From the NCBI GenBank assembly GCA_027487575.1, contig JAIYDJ010000032.1, positions 1-58,752 of the forward strand: a DNA stretch of 58,752 bases, in the 5' to 3' direction. A model generated the notes under the pieces. It did not search any database and was not told where the DNA came from. It worked only from the letters and a program-made list of their open reading frames with translations. The translations under genes were made by a program, and so were the position numbers. The DNA comes from Rhodobacter sp. GTDB lineage: Bacteria > Pseudomonadota > Alphaproteobacteria > Rhodobacterales > Rhodobacteraceae. Positions 1-8,495 of this stretch are shown here, in pieces (positions within the stretch are counted from its first letter, which is position 1; the number at the start of each line of letters is the position of its first letter).

Positions 1-38
1 CCGGCACGCCCACCGATGTCCTGCGGGTTTCCGCATGA
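1..38 (+). CDS. xdhA: Xanthine dehydrogenase small subunit, C-terminal end only
   Basis: The first 38 bases hold an open frame ending GTPTDVLRVSA and a TGA at 36-38 that overlaps the xdhB ATG (ATGA). Gene order xdhA-xdhB-xdhC is standard in alphaproteobacteria, so this is probably the end of the FAD/2Fe-2S subunit. Only eleven residues are visible, so the identity rests on position rather than on sequence. Confidence 0.5.
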   Translation, partial: GTPTDVLRVSA

Positions 39-2488
39 GCATGGGAAAACCCCTGCCGCACGACAGCGCGGCCCTGCACGTCACCGGTCAGGCGCGCTAT
101 ACCGACGACATCCCCCTGCCCGGCACGGCGCTGCACCTCGCCTTCGGGCTGTCGACCTGCGCCCATGGCGACATCACTGCGCTGGACCTGTCGCAGGTCC
201 GCGCGGCCCCCGGCGTTGTCGCCGTCTGGTCGGCGGACGACATGCCCGACATGCCCGATTGCAGCCCGTCTGCCCATGATGAGCCGCTGCTGGCCGTCGG
301 CCGCGTTCATTACGCCGGACAGCCGGTGTTTCTGGTGGCCGCGACCTCGCATCTTGCCGCCCGAAAGGCCGCCCGCCTTGGCCGCATCACCTATGCCGAC
401 CGCCCCGCGATCCTGACCGTGGATCAGGCGGTGGCCGCGAACAGCCGCTTTGAATCCGGCCCGGTGGTCTGGTCGCGCGGCGACGCCGCCACCGCCATCG
501 CAGGCGCGGCGCACGTCATCGAAGGCCGCTTCGAGGTGGGCGGGCAGGAGCATTTCTATCTGGAAGGCCAGGTCGCCGCCGCCATCCCGCAGGAAGGCGG
601 CGACATGGTGGTGCATTCCTCGACCCAGCATCCGACCGAGGTGCAGCACAAGGTCGCCCATGCGCTGCACATCTCGATGCATGCCGTCCGGGTGGAGGTG
701 CGGCGGATGGGCGGCGGGTTCGGCGGCAAGGAAAGCCAGGGAAACGCGCTGGCGATTGCCTGTGCGATTGCCGCCCGCGCGACCGGGCGGCCGTGCAAGA
801 TGCGCTATGACCGCGACGACGACATGGTCATCACCGGGAAACGCCACGATCTTGCGATCACCTACCGCGCCGGACTCGACGCCACGGGGCGCATCCTGGG
901 GCTGGAGATCACCCACCTGTTGCGCTGCGGCTGGAGCCAGGACCTGTCGCTGCCCGTCGCAGACCGGGCGATGCTGCACACCGACAACTGTTATCACCTG
1001 CCGCATGTGCGGATCGAAAGCCACAGGCTGAAGACCAACACCCAAAGCGCCACCGCCTTTCGCGGCTTTGGCGGACCGCAGGGGATGGTCGGCATCGAAC
1101 GCGTGATCGACCATGCGGCCTTCGCCGTCGGCCGCAACCCGTTGGAGGTGCGGCGCCTGAACTTCTATGAGGCGATGGCCGAACCGGCGCAGGGGGGGCT
1201 GTCTGCCCCCCCGCTCGCGTCCCGCGAGCCCCCCCCCGAGGATATTTCGGGACAGAAAATGGGCAAGACGGACCCCGATCGCGATCTGACGTCGCGCGGG
1301 GCGGCCGATCTGGCCGGGGCGGCGGTTTCCTGTCCGGATGCGCGGGGCGTGCAGACCACCCCCTACCACATGCCGGTCGAGGATTTCATCGGGCACGATC
1401 TGGTCGCGGAACTGGAGCGGACGAGCGATTACCCCGCCCGGCGCGCCGCGATTGCCGCATGGAACGCGGCAAGCCCGATCCTGAAACGGGGGATTGCCCT
1501 GACCCCGGTCAAGTTCGGCATCTCGTTCACCCTGACCTGGCTCAATCAGGCGGGGGCGCTGGTGCATGTCTATCAGGACGGCTCGATCCAGCTCAATCAC
1601 GGCGGCACGGAAATGGGACAGGGCCTGTTCCAGAAGGTCGCGCAGGTCGCGGCCTCGGTGTTCGGACTTGACCTTTTGGCGGTCCGGATCACCGCGACCG
1701 ACACCGGCAAGGTGCCCAACACCTCGGCCACCGCCGCAAGTTCGGGGTCGGACCTGAACGGCATGGCAACCCGCGCGGCCTGCGAGACGATCCGCGCCCG
1801 GATGGCCGACCATCTGGCGGCGCTGCATCAGGCCGATCCGGCGCAGGTGGTCTTTGCGAACGGCCGGGTCCGCGTCGGCGCAGCCGATCTGGCCTTTGCC
1901 GAGGCCGTGGCGCTGGTCTATCAGGCGCGCGTTTCGCTGTCTTCGACCGGGTTCTACGCCACCCCGAAGATCACCTGGAACCGCGTCAAGGGCGAGGGGC
2001 GGCCGTTCCTGTATTTTGCCTATGGGGCCGCCGTCACCGAAGTGGTGATCGACACCCTGACGGGGGAAAACCGCATCCTGCGGGCCGATCTGCTGCACGA
2101 CACCGGCACCAGCCTGAACCCCGCCATCGACATCGGCCAGATCGAGGGGGCCTATGTGCAGGGTGCGGGCTGGCTGACCACCGAGGAACTGGTCTGGACG
2201 GAAAAGGGCCATCTCGCGACCCACGCCCCCAGCACCTACAAGATCCCCGCCTGTTCCGACCGCCCGCCGGTGTTCAACGTCGCTCTGTGGAACCGGCCCA
2301 ACCGCGAGGACACCGTAGGGAAATCCAAGGCGGTGGGCGAGCCGCCCTTCATGCTGGGGATATCGGCGCTGTTCGCCCTGTCCGATGCCGTGGCGGCCTG
2401 TGGCGACGGCACGGTCTATCCCGCGCTCGATGCCCCCGCCACGCCGGAGCGCATCCTGATGGCGGTGCAGAGGCAGCGCGATGCTTGA
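35..2488 (+). CDS. xdhB: Xanthine dehydrogenase, molybdopterin-binding large subunit
   Basis: 817 residues. This is the molybdenum-cofactor subunit that oxidises hypoxanthine/xanthine to urate in the cytoplasm. Visible hallmarks are the RMGGGFGGKE motif near residue 225, FRGFGGPQG near 345, HGGTEMGQGL near 525 and the C-terminal KAVGEPPFMLG, whose Glu matches the catalytic glutamate of the family. The start overlaps the upstream stop (ATGA) and the 3' end overlaps xdhC by 8 bases, so the three genes are probably coupled. The protein is about 40 residues longer than the Rhodobacter capsulatus homologue; the excess sits at residues ~385-440, between the usual NFYE and TPYHMPVEDF segments, and is encoded partly by a palindromic repeat that is intergenic elsewhere in this window. 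The frame stays open through it, so the protein may still be made. It is not visible whether the insert is tolerated as a surface loop. Confidence 0.95.
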   Translation: MSMGKPLPHDSAALHVTGQARYTDDIPLPGTALHLAFGLSTCAHGDITALDLSQVRAAPGVVAVWSADDMPDMPDCSPSAHDEPLLAVGRVHYAGQPVFLVAATSHLAARKAARLGRITYADRPAILTVDQAVAANSRFESGPVVWSRGDAATAIAGAAHVIEGRFEVGGQEHFYLEGQVAAAIPQEGGDMVVHSSTQHPTEVQHKVAHALHISMHAVRVEVRRMGGGFGGKESQGNALAIACAIAARATGRPCKMRYDRDDDMVITGKRHDLAITYRAGLDATGRILGLEITHLLRCGWSQDLSLPVADRAMLHTDNCYHLPHVRIESHRLKTNTQSATAFRGFGGPQGMVGIERVIDHAAFAVGRNPLEVRRLNFYEAMAEPAQGGLSAPPLASREPPPEDISGQKMGKTDPDRDLTSRGAADLAGAAVSCPDARGVQTTPYHMPVEDFIGHDLVAELERTSDYPARRAAIAAWNAASPILKRGIALTPVKFGISFTLTWLNQAGALVHVYQDGSIQLNHGGTEMGQGLFQKVAQVAASVFGLDLLAVRITATDTGKVPNTSATAASSGSDLNGMATRAACETIRARMADHLAALHQADPAQVVFANGRVRVGAADLAFAEAVALVYQARVSLSSTGFYATPKITWNRVKGEGRPFLYFAYGAAVTEVVIDTLTGENRILRADLLHDTGTSLNPAIDIGQIEGAYVQGAGWLTTEELVWTEKGHLATHAPSTYKIPACSDRPPVFNVALWNRPNREDTVGKSKAVGEPPFMLGISALFALSDAVAACGDGTVYPALDAPATPERILMAVQRQRDA
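1192..1262 (+). repeat. Palindromic repeat element inserted in frame inside xdhB
   Basis: Two consecutive hairpins, GGGGGGGC/GCCCCCCC (1192-1212) and GCTCGCG/CGCGAGC (1213-1229), are followed by a C-run and the tail GAGGATATTTCGGGACAG-AAAATG (1237-1261). The same tail, GGATATTT-NN-GGAC-NN-AAAAT, occurs in the reverse orientation in the intergenic regions at about 10810-10838 and 26102-26128, also beside hairpins. Here it is translated as about 24 residues of XdhB. Confidence 0.8.
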
Positions 2489-3422
2489 CCTTGCAGAGCT
2501 TCACGCCGCGGTCAGCGCCCGCGGGCGGGTGGTGCGGGTCGTCGTGGCCGCTGCCGCAGGGTCCACCCCGCGCGACGTCGGGGCCGCGATGCTGATCTGG
2601 GACGGCGGCCAGTCCGGCACCATCGGCGGCGGGGCGCTGGAATGGGAGGCGACGTTGCGCGCCCGCGCAGCGCTGACCACGGGCGACCGTCTGGACAAGG
2701 TTCCCCTCGGCCCCGATCTTGGGCAATGCTGTGGCGGCGCGGTGATGCTTCTGACCGAGGTTTGGGATGCGGCGCGCCTCGCCTCGGTTTCGGGCGATGC
2801 CTATGCCCGACCGATGCCCGGCTTTGACGGCGACATGCCGATCCAGGTGGCGGGCCGGCTGCGGCTTGCGCGCAACGCGGCACAGGTACTTCGGTCAGAA
2901 CAGATTCAGGGCTGGATGATCGAACCCGTCGCCCGCCCCGACCGTCCGTTGTGGATATGGGGGGCAGGCCATGTCGGGCGGGCGCTGGTGGCGGTGATGG
3001 CACCGCTGCCCGGCGTGGCCATCACATGGATCGACACCGCCCCCGACCGGTTTCCACAAGACCCGCCCGGGCATCTGCGCCTTCTTCCCGTGCCGGACCC
3101 CGGACTGGCCGTCCCGCTGGCCCCGCAGGACGCCGAACACCTGATCCTGACCTATTCGCATGCGCTGGACCTGGACCTGTGCCACCGCCTGCTGCCGCAT
3201 GGCTTTGCCAGTGTCGGCCTGATCGGGTCGGCGACGAAATGGGCCCGCTTCCGCAGCCGCCTTGCAGTCCTTGGCCACACCCCGGCCAGCATCGCCCGCA
3301 TCCGCTGTCCGATCGGCATTCCCGCCCTTGGAAAGCATCCGCAGGCCATCGCGATCGGGGTCGCGGGTGAATTCCTCGCCCGGTCCACCGCCACCGCGAT
3401 ACGACAGGAGTATGCCGGATGA
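2481..3422 (+). CDS. xdhC: Xanthine dehydrogenase accessory protein XdhC
   Basis: 313 residues. XdhC binds the molybdenum cofactor, promotes its sulfuration and hands it to XdhB. The N-terminal XdhC/CoxI domain is recognisable (AAAGSTPRDVGAAML, then GTIGGGALEWE near residue 55), and the C-terminal Rossmann-like half contains WGAGHVGRALV near 165 and GLIGSATKWARF near 260. The start lies inside the 3' end of xdhB and the stop overlaps the ATPase ATG, so it sits in the middle of a coupled operon. It probably acts only in the cytoplasm as a maturation factor. Confidence 0.93.
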   Translation: MLDLAELHAAVSARGRVVRVVVAAAAGSTPRDVGAAMLIWDGGQSGTIGGGALEWEATLRARAALTTGDRLDKVPLGPDLGQCCGGAVMLLTEVWDAARLASVSGDAYARPMPGFDGDMPIQVAGRLRLARNAAQVLRSEQIQGWMIEPVARPDRPLWIWGAGHVGRALVAVMAPLPGVAITWIDTAPDRFPQDPPGHLRLLPVPDPGLAVPLAPQDAEHLILTYSHALDLDLCHRLLPHGFASVGLIGSATKWARFRSRLAVLGHTPASIARIRCPIGIPALGKHPQAIAIGVAGEFLARSTATAIRQEYAG

Positions 3423-4963
3423 CCGCGACAGACAGGCCGCCGCTGCTGGCGGTGCAGGGCGTGACCAAGGCCTATCCCGGCGTGGTGGCGAATGCGGATG
3501 TGTCGTTTTCGGTCGGCGCGGGGGAAATCCACGCCCTGCTGGGCGAGAATGGCGCGGGAAAATCGACGCTGGTCAAGATGATCTACGGCCTTGTCAAACC
3601 CGACAGCGGCACGATGACCCTGCGGGGTGCCGCCTATGCCCCGTCCGAGCCGCGCGCCGCGCGGGCCAGTGGCGTCGCGATGGTGTTTCAGCATTTCAGC
3701 CTGTTCGAGGCGCTGGACGTCGCCGAAAACGTCGCCCTCGGCATGGAAAATCCACCGCCGATGCGCGAACTGGCGGGCCGGATCCGGCAGGTGTCGCAGG
3801 ATTACGGGCTGCCGCTCGACCCGGGCCGCAAGGTGGGGGACCTGTCCGCAGGCGAGCGGCAGCGGGTGGAAATCGTGCGCTGCCTGCTGCAGGACCCCAA
3901 GTTGCTGATCATGGACGAACCCACTTCGGTGCTGACCCCGCAGGAAGTGGAAATCCTTTTCAAGACGCTGCGCCAACTGGCGTCCGAAGGGACTGCGATC
4001 CTTTACATCAGCCACAAGCTTGAAGAAATCCGCAGCCTGTGCGATGCGGCCACCATCCTGCGGCGGGGGCGCGTTGTGGCCACCTGCACGCCGCGCGACA
4101 AGACCGCACGCGAGATGGCCGAGATGATGGTTGGCGCCGTGCTTTCTCCGCCGGAACGCGGCGCGCGGCGGGACTGGCCCGCGACCGCACCCGCGCTGCA
4201 GGTCACCAATCTTTCGGCGGCCTCGCCCATTCCGTTCGGCACGTCGTTGAAATCGATCAGCTTTTCGGTCGGGCGCGGTCAGGTTCTGGGGATTGCCGGT
4301 GTTGCGGGCAACGGGCAGGACGAACTGATGCTGGCGCTGTCGGGCGAACTTCGAACCGCACCCGGCATGGTGCAAAGCTTTGGCGTGGCCTTGGGGGCCA
4401 AGGGTCCGAACACCCGTCGCCGCGCCGGTTTCGTGGCCGCACCCGAAGACCGTCTGGGACATGCCGCAGCCCCCGACATGAGCCTTGTCGAGAACGCCCT
4501 GCTGACCGGGGCCATCCGCAAGGGCCTGACCCGGAACGGGTTCATCGACTGGGCGGCGACGCGCGACTTTGCCGAACGGGTGATCAAGGCCTATGATGTG
4601 CGCACTCCGGGGTCGGGCGTGGCGGCGCGCGCGCTGTCAGGCGGCAACCTGCAGAAATTCGTGATCGGCCGCGAGTTGAGCCAGTCCCCCGATGTCATCC
4701 TGATCAACCAGCCGACCTGGGGCGTCGATGCCTCGGCGGCGGCGGCGATCCGGCAGGCGATCCTGGACCGCGCGGCAGATGGGGCGGCGGTGGTTGTCAT
4801 CAGTCAGGATCTGGACGAACTCCTTGAAATCGCCGACAGCTTTGCCGTGCTGAACGGCGGGCGGCTCAGCGTTCCGCGCCCGGTGCAGGGACTGACCATC
4901 GACGAGATCGGCCTGATGATGGGCGGCGCGCACGGCATGGAGGTGGCGCATGGTCACGCTTGA
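3419..4963 (+). CDS. ABC transporter ATP-binding protein, BMP/nucleoside type
   Basis: 514 residues with two ABC domains in one chain, as in the sugar/nucleoside (RbsA-like, YufO-like) class. The first domain has Walker A GENGAGKST at residues 42-50, signature LSAGERQRVE and Walker B LLIMDEPTSVLTP. The second has a degenerate Walker A (GVAGNGQDE) and signature LSGGNLQKF. It energises the two permeases that follow. Placed directly behind xdhC with an ATGA overlap, the transporter probably imports purines or nucleosides for xanthine dehydrogenase. The substrate is inferred from context. Confidence 0.93.
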   Translation: MTATDRPPLLAVQGVTKAYPGVVANADVSFSVGAGEIHALLGENGAGKSTLVKMIYGLVKPDSGTMTLRGAAYAPSEPRAARASGVAMVFQHFSLFEALDVAENVALGMENPPPMRELAGRIRQVSQDYGLPLDPGRKVGDLSAGERQRVEIVRCLLQDPKLLIMDEPTSVLTPQEVEILFKTLRQLASEGTAILYISHKLEEIRSLCDAATILRRGRVVATCTPRDKTAREMAEMMVGAVLSPPERGARRDWPATAPALQVTNLSAASPIPFGTSLKSISFSVGRGQVLGIAGVAGNGQDELMLALSGELRTAPGMVQSFGVALGAKGPNTRRRAGFVAAPEDRLGHAAAPDMSLVENALLTGAIRKGLTRNGFIDWAATRDFAERVIKAYDVRTPGSGVAARALSGGNLQKFVIGRELSQSPDVILINQPTWGVDASAAAAIRQAILDRAADGAAVVVISQDLDELLEIADSFAVLNGGRLSVPRPVQGLTIDEIGLMMGGAHGMEVAHGHA

Positions 4964-6032
4964 AAAACGCCCCAGCCCGTCACGTTTCTGGTCGGCGGCG
5001 ACGCCGGTGGTGGCTGTGGCGCTGACGATGCTGGCGGGTGGGGTGATGTTCGCGCTCTTGGGCAAGAACCCTGCCGAGGCGATCCGCACCATCTTCTGGG
5101 ACCCGCTGTTCGGCGAGTTTGCGTGGTATCTGCGCGGTCAGCTTCTGGTCAAGGCGGGGCCGCTGATCCTGATCGCGATCGGCCTGTCGCTGGGGTTTCG
5201 CGCGGGCATCTGGAACATCGGGGCCGAGGGGCAGTACATCATGGGCGCGATCTTTGGCGCCTCGGTCGGCCTTGCGGTCTTTCCCACCGACAACCGCCTG
5301 ATCTTTCCCGCGATGATCATTGCTGGGGCCTTTGGCGGCTGGCTCTGGGGGATGATCCCCGCCATTCTGAAAACCCGTTTCAACACAAACGAAATCCTCG
5401 TCTCGCTGATGCTGGTCTATGTTGCGGAAAAGATCCTGTCCAAGGCGGCGCTGGGTTTTCTGCGCAACCCCGAAGGTGCCGGCTTTCCGGGCAGCCGGAA
5501 TTTCAACAGCTACCCGGCCGCCGCCAACCCCGAACTGATCGCGGGCACCGGCATGCACTGGGGCGTCGTCATGGCCTTCATCGCGGTGATCTTCGCCTAT
5601 ATCCTGCTGCAGCGCCACATCCTGGGTTTCCAGATCAAACTGGCCGGGCAGGCCCCCCGCGCCGCCCGGTTCCATGGTGTCAACCCGCAGCGGATGGTGG
5701 TGCTGTGCCTCGGGATTTCGGGGGCCTGCGCGGGCCTCGCGGGCGTGTTCGAGGTGACCGGCCCCGCCGGGCAGATCAGCATCGACTTCAACGTCGGCTA
5801 CGGGTTCACAGCGATCATCGTGGCCTTCCTCGGCCGGCTGAACCCGGTGGGCATCCTGCTGGCCGGGCTTCTGATGGCGCTGACCTACATCGGGGGCGAG
5901 ATGGCCTCGACCAACCTCGGCCTGCCTGCTGCCGCCATTCAGGCCTTTCAGGGGATGCTCTTGTTCTTCCTGCTGGCGGTCGATGTGATGACGAACTACC
6001 GCATCCGACTGTTCACGAAAGGGGCGGCATGA
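4950..6032 (+). CDS. ABC transporter permease, BMP/nucleoside type (first)
   Basis: 360 residues, about nine hydrophobic segments, member of the BPD_transp_2 family. The cytoplasmic loop carries FRAGIWNIGAEGQYIMGAI near residue 85-100, the typical coupling motif of this family, and ARFHGVNPQRMV near 240. The start lies 14 bases inside the ATPase gene and the stop overlaps the next ATG. It forms a heteromeric membrane channel with the next gene product. Confidence 0.93.
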   Translation: MVTLEKRPSPSRFWSAATPVVAVALTMLAGGVMFALLGKNPAEAIRTIFWDPLFGEFAWYLRGQLLVKAGPLILIAIGLSLGFRAGIWNIGAEGQYIMGAIFGASVGLAVFPTDNRLIFPAMIIAGAFGGWLWGMIPAILKTRFNTNEILVSLMLVYVAEKILSKAALGFLRNPEGAGFPGSRNFNSYPAAANPELIAGTGMHWGVVMAFIAVIFAYILLQRHILGFQIKLAGQAPRAARFHGVNPQRMVVLCLGISGACAGLAGVFEVTGPAGQISIDFNVGYGFTAIIVAFLGRLNPVGILLAGLLMALTYIGGEMASTNLGLPAAAIQAFQGMLLFFLLAVDVMTNYRIRLFTKGAA

Positions 6033-6964
6033 TGGAGTTCTGCGGCATCAACCCGGCGGTTCTGGTGGCCAGCCTGATGGTCGCGTCCGTTCCGATCCTT
6101 CTGGCGGCCATCGGCGAACTGGTCGTGGAAAAGTCCGGTGTCCTGAACCTCGGGGTCGAGGGCATGATGATCATGGGCGCGATCTGCGGCTTCATCACTG
6201 CCGTCAGCACCGGCAGCCCCCTTCTGGGCTTTCTCGGGGGCGCTGCGGGCGGTGCCGTGCTGAGCCTCATGTTCGCCTTCCTGACGCAGGTCCTGCTGGC
6301 CAACCAGGTCGCGACCGGACTTGCGCTGACGCTGTTCGGCCTAGGCCTGTCGTCGCTGATGGGACAGGGCTACAACGGCATCAAGCCGCCGCTGACCGAG
6401 GCGCTGAACTTCGGCCCGTTGTCGGACATTCCGGTGCTGGGCCGCATCCTGTTCAGCCACGACTGGGTGGTCTACGCCTCGGTCGCGATCATCGCCGCTG
6501 TCTGGGCTGTGCTGAAATACACCCGGACCGGGCTGATCCTGCGGGCGGTCGGCGAAAACCACGATGCCGCCCACGCGCTGGGGTACAAGGTCGGTCTGGT
6601 GCGGCTGCTGGCGATCCTGTTCGGGGGCGCGCTGGCTGGAATGGGGGGCGCCTACCTCAGCCTCGTGCGCGTCCCGCAATGGACCGACGGGATCACCGCC
6701 GGGGCAGGCTGGATCGCGCTGGCCATCGTGGTCTTTGCAAGCTGGAAACCCTGGCGAGTCCTGATCGGTGGCTATCTTTTTGGCGGAATTTCGGTACTTC
6801 AGCTTAATCTGCAGGCATGTGGATCAAGGATACCCGTCGAATACTTGTCGATGTCGCCGTATCTGATAACCATCCTCGTGCTGGTCATCATGTCCTCGGG
6901 CCGGGGCCGGGCCGCCCTCAACGCACCCGCATCCCTCGGCCAAAGCTTTCACGCCTCGCGCTGA
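6029..6964 (+). CDS. ABC transporter permease, BMP/nucleoside type (second)
   Basis: 311 residues starting MMEFCGIN. The same frame is open far upstream, but the ATG at 6029 overlaps the stop of the first permease (ATGATGG, TGA 6030-6032) and gives the normal family length, so it was chosen. VVEKSGVLNLGVEGMMIMG near residue 35 is the family coupling motif and hydrophobic segments cover most of the chain. It is the partner permease in the probable purine/nucleoside importer. Confidence 0.92.
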   Translation: MMEFCGINPAVLVASLMVASVPILLAAIGELVVEKSGVLNLGVEGMMIMGAICGFITAVSTGSPLLGFLGGAAGGAVLSLMFAFLTQVLLANQVATGLALTLFGLGLSSLMGQGYNGIKPPLTEALNFGPLSDIPVLGRILFSHDWVVYASVAIIAAVWAVLKYTRTGLILRAVGENHDAAHALGYKVGLVRLLAILFGGALAGMGGAYLSLVRVPQWTDGITAGAGWIALAIVVFASWKPWRVLIGGYLFGGISVLQLNLQACGSRIPVEYLSMSPYLITILVLVIMSSGRGRAALNAPASLGQSFHASR

Positions 6965-7010
6965 GGCAGCGATCAACCGGGGCACGCGCCCCATCCAACG
7001 GGAGAAACCA

Positions 7011-8081
7011 ATGAAGAAAATCCTTCTCGCGACAGCGGCCCTGTCGCTGATGGCCGGGGCCGTACTGGCCCAGGACAAGACCAAGGCCTGCTTCGTCTAT
7101 GTCGGCCCGATCGGTGACGGCGGCTGGACCTATCAGCACCATCAGGGCCTGATGGCCGTCGAGGCCGAATTCGGCGACAAGGTGGAAACCGCCTATCAGG
7201 AAAACGTGCCCGAAGGGGCCGACGCCGAACGCGTGCTGACCCAGATGGCGCTGTCGGGCTGTGACATCATCTTCACCACGTCCTTCGGCTACATGGATGC
7301 GACAAATGCCGTCGCCGCCAAATTCCCGGACGTGAAGTTCGAACACGCCACCGGGTTCAAGCGCGACACGCCCAACGTCTCGACCTACAACGCCCGCTTT
7401 TACGAAGGCCGCGCCGTGATGGGCACCATCGCGGGCCGGATGACCAAGTCGAACAAGATCGGCTACATCGGCTCCTTCCCGATCCCCGAAGTGATCCAGG
7501 GCATCAACGCCTCGTTCATCCACGCCAAAAAGGTCAACTCCGACGTGACGATCTCGGTTGTCTGGGCCTACACCTGGTTCGACCCCGCGAAAGAGGCGGA
7601 CGCTGCCAAGGCGCTGATCGAACAGGGCGTCGACGTGATCCTTGCCCACACCGACTCGACCGCCCCGCTGGCCGAGGCCGCCAAGACCCCCGGCGTGATC
7701 GGGTTCGGCCAGGCCTCCGACATGGAAGCCTACAAACCGTCGCCCCGCGTGTCCTCGATCATCGACAACTGGGCCCCCTACTACATCGAACGTGTGGGCG
7801 CGGTCATCGACGGCACCTGGGCGCAGAAAGACACCTGGGCCGGCATTTCGGGCGGTGAAGTGCTGATCGGTGAAATCACCGAAGCGGTCCCGGCCGAGGT
7901 CAAGGCCGAAGCCGAAGCCCTGGCGGCAAGCATCGCCGACGGCAGCTATCACCCCTTCACCGGCCCGCTGAACAAGCAGGACGGCACGCCCTGGCTTGCC
8001 GAGGGTGTCGTGGCGAATGACGGCGAACTGGCCGGTCTGAACTTCTACGTCGAAGGCATCACCGGCGACATCCCGAAGTAA
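7011..8081 (+). CDS. BMP family ABC transporter substrate-binding protein
   Basis: 356 residues. An N-terminal signal peptide (MKKILLATAALSLMAGAVLA, cleavage after about residue 20) sends it to the periplasm. The mature part has the Bmp/Med fold signature VYVGPIGDGGWTYQHHQG and motifs FTTSFGYMD and EGRAVMGTIAG. It lies 46 bases after the second permease with the ribosome binding site GGGAGAAACC before the ATG. It is the ligand-capturing part of the importer; the nearby xanthine dehydrogenase genes suggest purine bases or nucleosides. The operon ends here in a repeat-rich gap. Confidence 0.93.
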   Translation: MKKILLATAALSLMAGAVLAQDKTKACFVYVGPIGDGGWTYQHHQGLMAVEAEFGDKVETAYQENVPEGADAERVLTQMALSGCDIIFTTSFGYMDATNAVAAKFPDVKFEHATGFKRDTPNVSTYNARFYEGRAVMGTIAGRMTKSNKIGYIGSFPIPEVIQGINASFIHAKKVNSDVTISVVWAYTWFDPAKEADAAKALIEQGVDVILAHTDSTAPLAEAAKTPGVIGFGQASDMEAYKPSPRVSSIIDNWAPYYIERVGAVIDGTWAQKDTWAGISGGEVLIGEITEAVPAEVKAEAEALAASIADGSYHPFTGPLNKQDGTPWLAEGVVANDGELAGLNFYVEGITGDIPK

Positions 8082-8124
8082 CGCCCGCGCCGGGCGTCGC
8101 AGAAAACGCCCGACAAACGCGCCT

Positions 8125-8162
8125 CCCCTCCCCCTCGTGGGGAGGGGATGGGGGTGGGGGGC
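8125..8162. repeat. REP-like hairpin repeat, copy 1
   Basis: A perfect 9-bp stem CCCCTCCCC / GGGGAGGGG with a five-base loop (8125-8147) is followed by a G-rich tail. The whole 38-base block is identical at 29121-29158. Both copies lie just after the end of a plus-strand gene, so they may affect 3' mRNA stability. The gap 8082-8495 holds only this element, the heptamer array and a second hairpin; no gene is seen in it. Confidence 0.85.
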
Positions 8163-8212
8163 TTGCCACGAACCCAACCGAACGCCGCGTTGGCCCGGCC
8201 CGCCCCACAAAC

Positions 8213-8254
8213 CTCAAACCTCAAACCTCAAACCTCAAACCTCAAACCTTAAAC
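8213..8254. repeat. Heptamer tandem repeat (CTCAAAC)n
   Basis: Five perfect CTCAAAC units (8213-8247) followed by one variant CTTAAAC (8248-8254). The period of seven is not a codon multiple and the array lies outside coding sequence. It is too short in unit length and lacks spacers, so it is not a CRISPR array. Confidence 0.95.
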
Positions 8255-8266
8255 CCAGATACCTTC

Positions 8267-8285
8267 CCTTCCCCGCCGGGGAAGG
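8267..8285. repeat. Short palindrome in the 8.1-8.5 kb gap
   Basis: CCTTCCCC-GCC-GGGGAAGG, an 8-bp perfect stem. It could act in termination or be another REP-type unit; there is no T-run. Confidence 0.7.
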
Positions 8286-8495
8286 TTGAAAGGGCATTTC
8301 TCGAACCCGCCGTACGCCGCGTCAAACCCGTCCATCCCCTGCAAACGTCATGCGGAAAGTCATGCGCGGGCCATACGTGATCCATACGCGTTGCATACCA
8401 AAGAAATTCGGGAATATCAGCCCGTTAACCCTCGACTTGCGCCACGTTCCCCGCGCCCCCTTTTCCTCTCTCTCCCGGCGTGGCAGGGTGCGCCG

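Noticed and set aside
5123..6028. Upstream part of the frame that contains the second permease
   Set aside because: It overlaps the first permease in another phase and reads as Arg/Pro-rich noise; the permease starts at the ATG overlapping the previous stop.
8213..8254. Possible CRISPR array
   Set aside because: The units are 7 bases long with no spacers, and no cas genes are present; it is a simple tandem repeat.
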